Assembly: GCF_020387415.1 (NCBI RefSeq)
Contig: NZ_JAGWCB010000012.1
Span: 1 to 64,000, forward strand
Length of the DNA: 64,000 nucleotides
DNA from: Ideonella benzenivorans
GTDB lineage: Bacteria; Pseudomonadota; Gammaproteobacteria; Burkholderiales; Burkholderiaceae_C
Direction of reading: 5' to 3'
Shown here in pieces: positions 62,420 through 64,000 of this stretch. Under the pieces are notes generated by a model, which searched no databases, was not told the origin of the DNA, and saw only the letters and a list, made by a program, of their open reading frames with translations. Positions within the stretch are counted from its first letter, which is position 1, and every line of letters starts with the position of its first letter. The translations under genes and the position numbers were made by a program.

Positions 62420-62994
62420 CGACGCCCGCGCCCCCCGCCTATCCGGAGCCGGCCCCGCGCAAGCTGAAGGTGGCGACCACCTCGCTGGCCGGCTGTTTCG
62501 GCTGCCACATGTCGCTGCTGGACATCGACGAGCGGCTGTTCACGCTGATCGAGCATGTGCAATTCGATTGCTCTCCGCTGACCGACCTGAAGGAGGTTGG
62601 CCCCTGTGATCTGGGGCTGATCGAGGGGGGCCTGTGCAACGTGGAGAACATCGAGGTGCTGCAGGCCTTCCGCGCCCAATGCAAGGTGCTGGTGGCCGTG
62701 GGCGCCTGCGCGATCAACGGCGGCCTGCCTGCCCAGCGCAACCGGCTGGACATCGGCGATGTGCTGCGCGAGGTCTACGTCCACCGGCCCGGCACGCGCG
62801 CGGATGCCCAGGTGCCCAACGACCCCGAGCTGCCGCTGCCGCTCAACCAGGTGCGGCCCATCCACGAGGTGGTGCTGGTGGATTACGAGCTGCCGGGCTG
62901 CCCGCCTTCGGCCGACACCTTCTGGGCCTTCTTCACCGACCTGCTGGCCGGGCGCACCCCGCGCCTGGCCCACGGCCAGATCCACTACGACTGA
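62416..62994 (+). CDS. hoxY: NAD-reducing [NiFe] hydrogenase small subunit HoxY
   Basis: This 192-residue small subunit carries the single proximal 4Fe-4S cluster. The four ligands are Cys27 and Cys30 in GCFGCHMSLLD, a Cys in AVGACAINGGLP near 95, and a Cys in YELPGCPPSADTF near 160. The short length and the absence of a twin-arginine signal are typical of cytoplasmic group 3d hydrogenases. It begins inside the hoxU stop and ends 5 bases before hoxH. Confidence 0.94.
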   Translation: MTTPAPPAYPEPAPRKLKVATTSLAGCFGCHMSLLDIDERLFTLIEHVQFDCSPLTDLKEVGPCDLGLIEGGLCNVENIEVLQAFRAQCKVLVAVGACAINGGLPAQRNRLDIGDVLREVYVHRPGTRADAQVPNDPELPLPLNQVRPIHEVVLVDYELPGCPPSADTFWAFFTDLLAGRTPRLAHGQIHYD

Positions 62995-62999
62995 ACCCC

Positions 63000-64000
63000 A
63001 TGGCCAGCACCGACCTGGAAACCGCCGCCCACCCGCAAGGCCTGCGCCGCGTGGCCATCGACCCGGTGTCGCGGGTGGAAGGCCACGGCAAGGTCACGCT
63101 GCTGCTGGACGAACACCACCGCGTCCAGCAGGCCCGGCTGCACATTGTCGAATTCCGGGGTTTCGAGGCCTTCATCGAAGGCCGCCCCTACTGGGAGGTG
63201 CCGGTGATGGTGCAGCGCCTGTGCGGCATCTGCCCGGTGTCGCACCACCTGGCCGCCTGCAAGGCCCTGGACCATGCGCTGGGCATCACCACCCTCCCCC
63301 CCAGCGCCGAGAAGCTTCGCCGGCTGATGCACTACGGCCAGGTGCTGCAGTCGCACGCGCTGCACTTCTTCCACCTCTCGTCCCCCGACCTGCTGTTCGG
63401 CTTCGACTCGGAGCCGGCCCGGCGCAACATCGTCGGCGTGGCTCAGGCGCATCCGGACATCGCCCGCCAGGGCGTGCTGCTGCGCAAGTACGGGCAGGAG
63501 ATCATCCGCGCCACTGCCGGCAAGCGGGTGCATGGCACGGGCTCGGTCCCGGGTGGGATGAACCGCCACCTCAGCCCCGAGGACCGCGGGATGCTGCGCG
63601 CCCAGGCCGACACGATGGTGCAATGGGCCCAGGATGCCGTTCACCTGGTGCAGCGCCTGCATGCCCAGAACCCGGCGCTCTATGACCAGTTCGCCCGCCA
63701 CCCGGCCCACCTGCTGTCGCTGGTCCGGCCGGACGGTGCGCTGGACCTCTACGCCGGCCGGCTGCGGGTGCGCCATGCGCAGGGCACGCTGCTGGAAGAC
63801 CAGGTGGACGACCAGCGCTACCTCGATCTGATCGAAGAGGAAGTCCGCCCCTGGAGCTACATGAAGTTCCCCTACCTGCGCCGCCTGGGCCCGGCCGAGG
63901 GCTGGTACCGGGTGGGCCCGCTGGCCCGGGTGCAGAACTGCGACCGCATTCCCTCGCCGCTGGCCGAGACCGAACGGCAGGCGTTCGTCGCCCATGGTCA
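63000..64000 (+). CDS. hoxH: NAD-reducing [NiFe] hydrogenase large subunit HoxH (cut by the window)
   Basis: This is the first 333 codons of the catalytic large subunit; the C-terminal Cys ligands and the protease-cleaved tail lie beyond the window. The N-terminal nickel ligands are present as RLCGICPVSHH, with Cys75 and Cys78. The conserved IDPVSRVEGHGKV segment is near 20. The pattern fits group 3d bidirectional hydrogenases such as Cupriavidus HoxH. Maturation genes (hyp, hoxW) are presumably downstream. Confidence 0.94.
   Translation, partial: MASTDLETAAHPQGLRRVAIDPVSRVEGHGKVTLLLDEHHRVQQARLHIVEFRGFEAFIEGRPYWEVPVMVQRLCGICPVSHHLAACKALDHALGITTLPPSAEKLRRLMHYGQVLQSHALHFFHLSSPDLLFGFDSEPARRNIVGVAQAHPDIARQGVLLRKYGQEIIRATAGKRVHGTGSVPGGMNRHLSPEDRGMLRAQADTMVQWAQDAVHLVQRLHAQNPALYDQFARHPAHLLSLVRPDGALDLYAGRLRVRHAQGTLLEDQVDDQRYLDLIEEEVRPWSYMKFPYLRRLGPAEGWYRVGPLARVQNCDRIPSPLAETERQAFVAHG

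Overview
The window looks like a chromosomal segment of a betaproteobacterium of the order Burkholderiales, probably near Rubrivivax, Leptothrix, Ideonella or Roseateles. The evidence is very high GC with strong third-position GC bias, a 14-gene nuo operon behind tpiA, secG and tRNA-Leu(GAG), an intracellular PHB depolymerase, an iscRSUA-hscBA-fdx cluster, and gene neighbours typical of that order. The exact genus cannot be fixed from the sequence alone. I see no insertion sequences, prophage, CRISPR array or integration site; nearly all of it reads as core genome plus a respiratory accessory cluster at the right edge.

Left part (1-24 kb). A truncated livH is followed by a C4-dicarboxylate-type two-component system (dctB, dctD), a solute-binding protein, a chemoreceptor with an unusual C-terminal Cache-like domain, an RND efflux pump with its adaptor, aroC, a GGDEF-EAL c-di-GMP enzyme, a CBS protein and an alpha/beta hydrolase. 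A threonine catabolism pair (SDR-type threonine dehydrogenase and kbl) is transcribed away from an XRE-cupin regulator across a palindrome-rich spacer. Next come a YihY-type membrane protein, a small DUF2069 membrane protein and an FAD-linked hydroxyacid dehydrogenase.

Centre (22.8-45.4 kb). A long minus-strand run encodes, in transcription order, tsaD, rpsO, pnp, a quinone oxidoreductase, tpiA, secG, tRNA-Leu, nuoABCDEFGHIJKLMN and three small trailing genes (DUF2818, NUDIX, DUF1178). Intrinsic terminator-like hairpins sit after rpsO, after secG and after the tRNA. A perfect 14-bp stem in the pnp leader resembles the RNase III-processed leader known from enterobacteria.

Right part (45.4-64 kb). 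A minus-strand iron-sulfur assembly cluster runs iscR-iscS-iscU-iscA, then a strong terminator, then a GNAT gene, hscB, hscA and fdx. It starts from a promoter overlapped by a good IscR-type site. LMW phosphatase and uvrB follow, then plus-strand genes: an aromatic/aspartate aminotransferase, a putative Fe(II) oxygenase, phaZ, an orphan RnfB-like ferredoxin coupled to nth, and finally hoxFUYH for a soluble NAD-reducing [NiFe] hydrogenase, cut by the window edge inside hoxH.

The main unexplained signal is a 250-base gap between nth and hoxF. It holds a series of stable hairpins ending in a canonical U-tract terminator on the minus strand, although no minus-strand protein gene lies upstream of it within the window.
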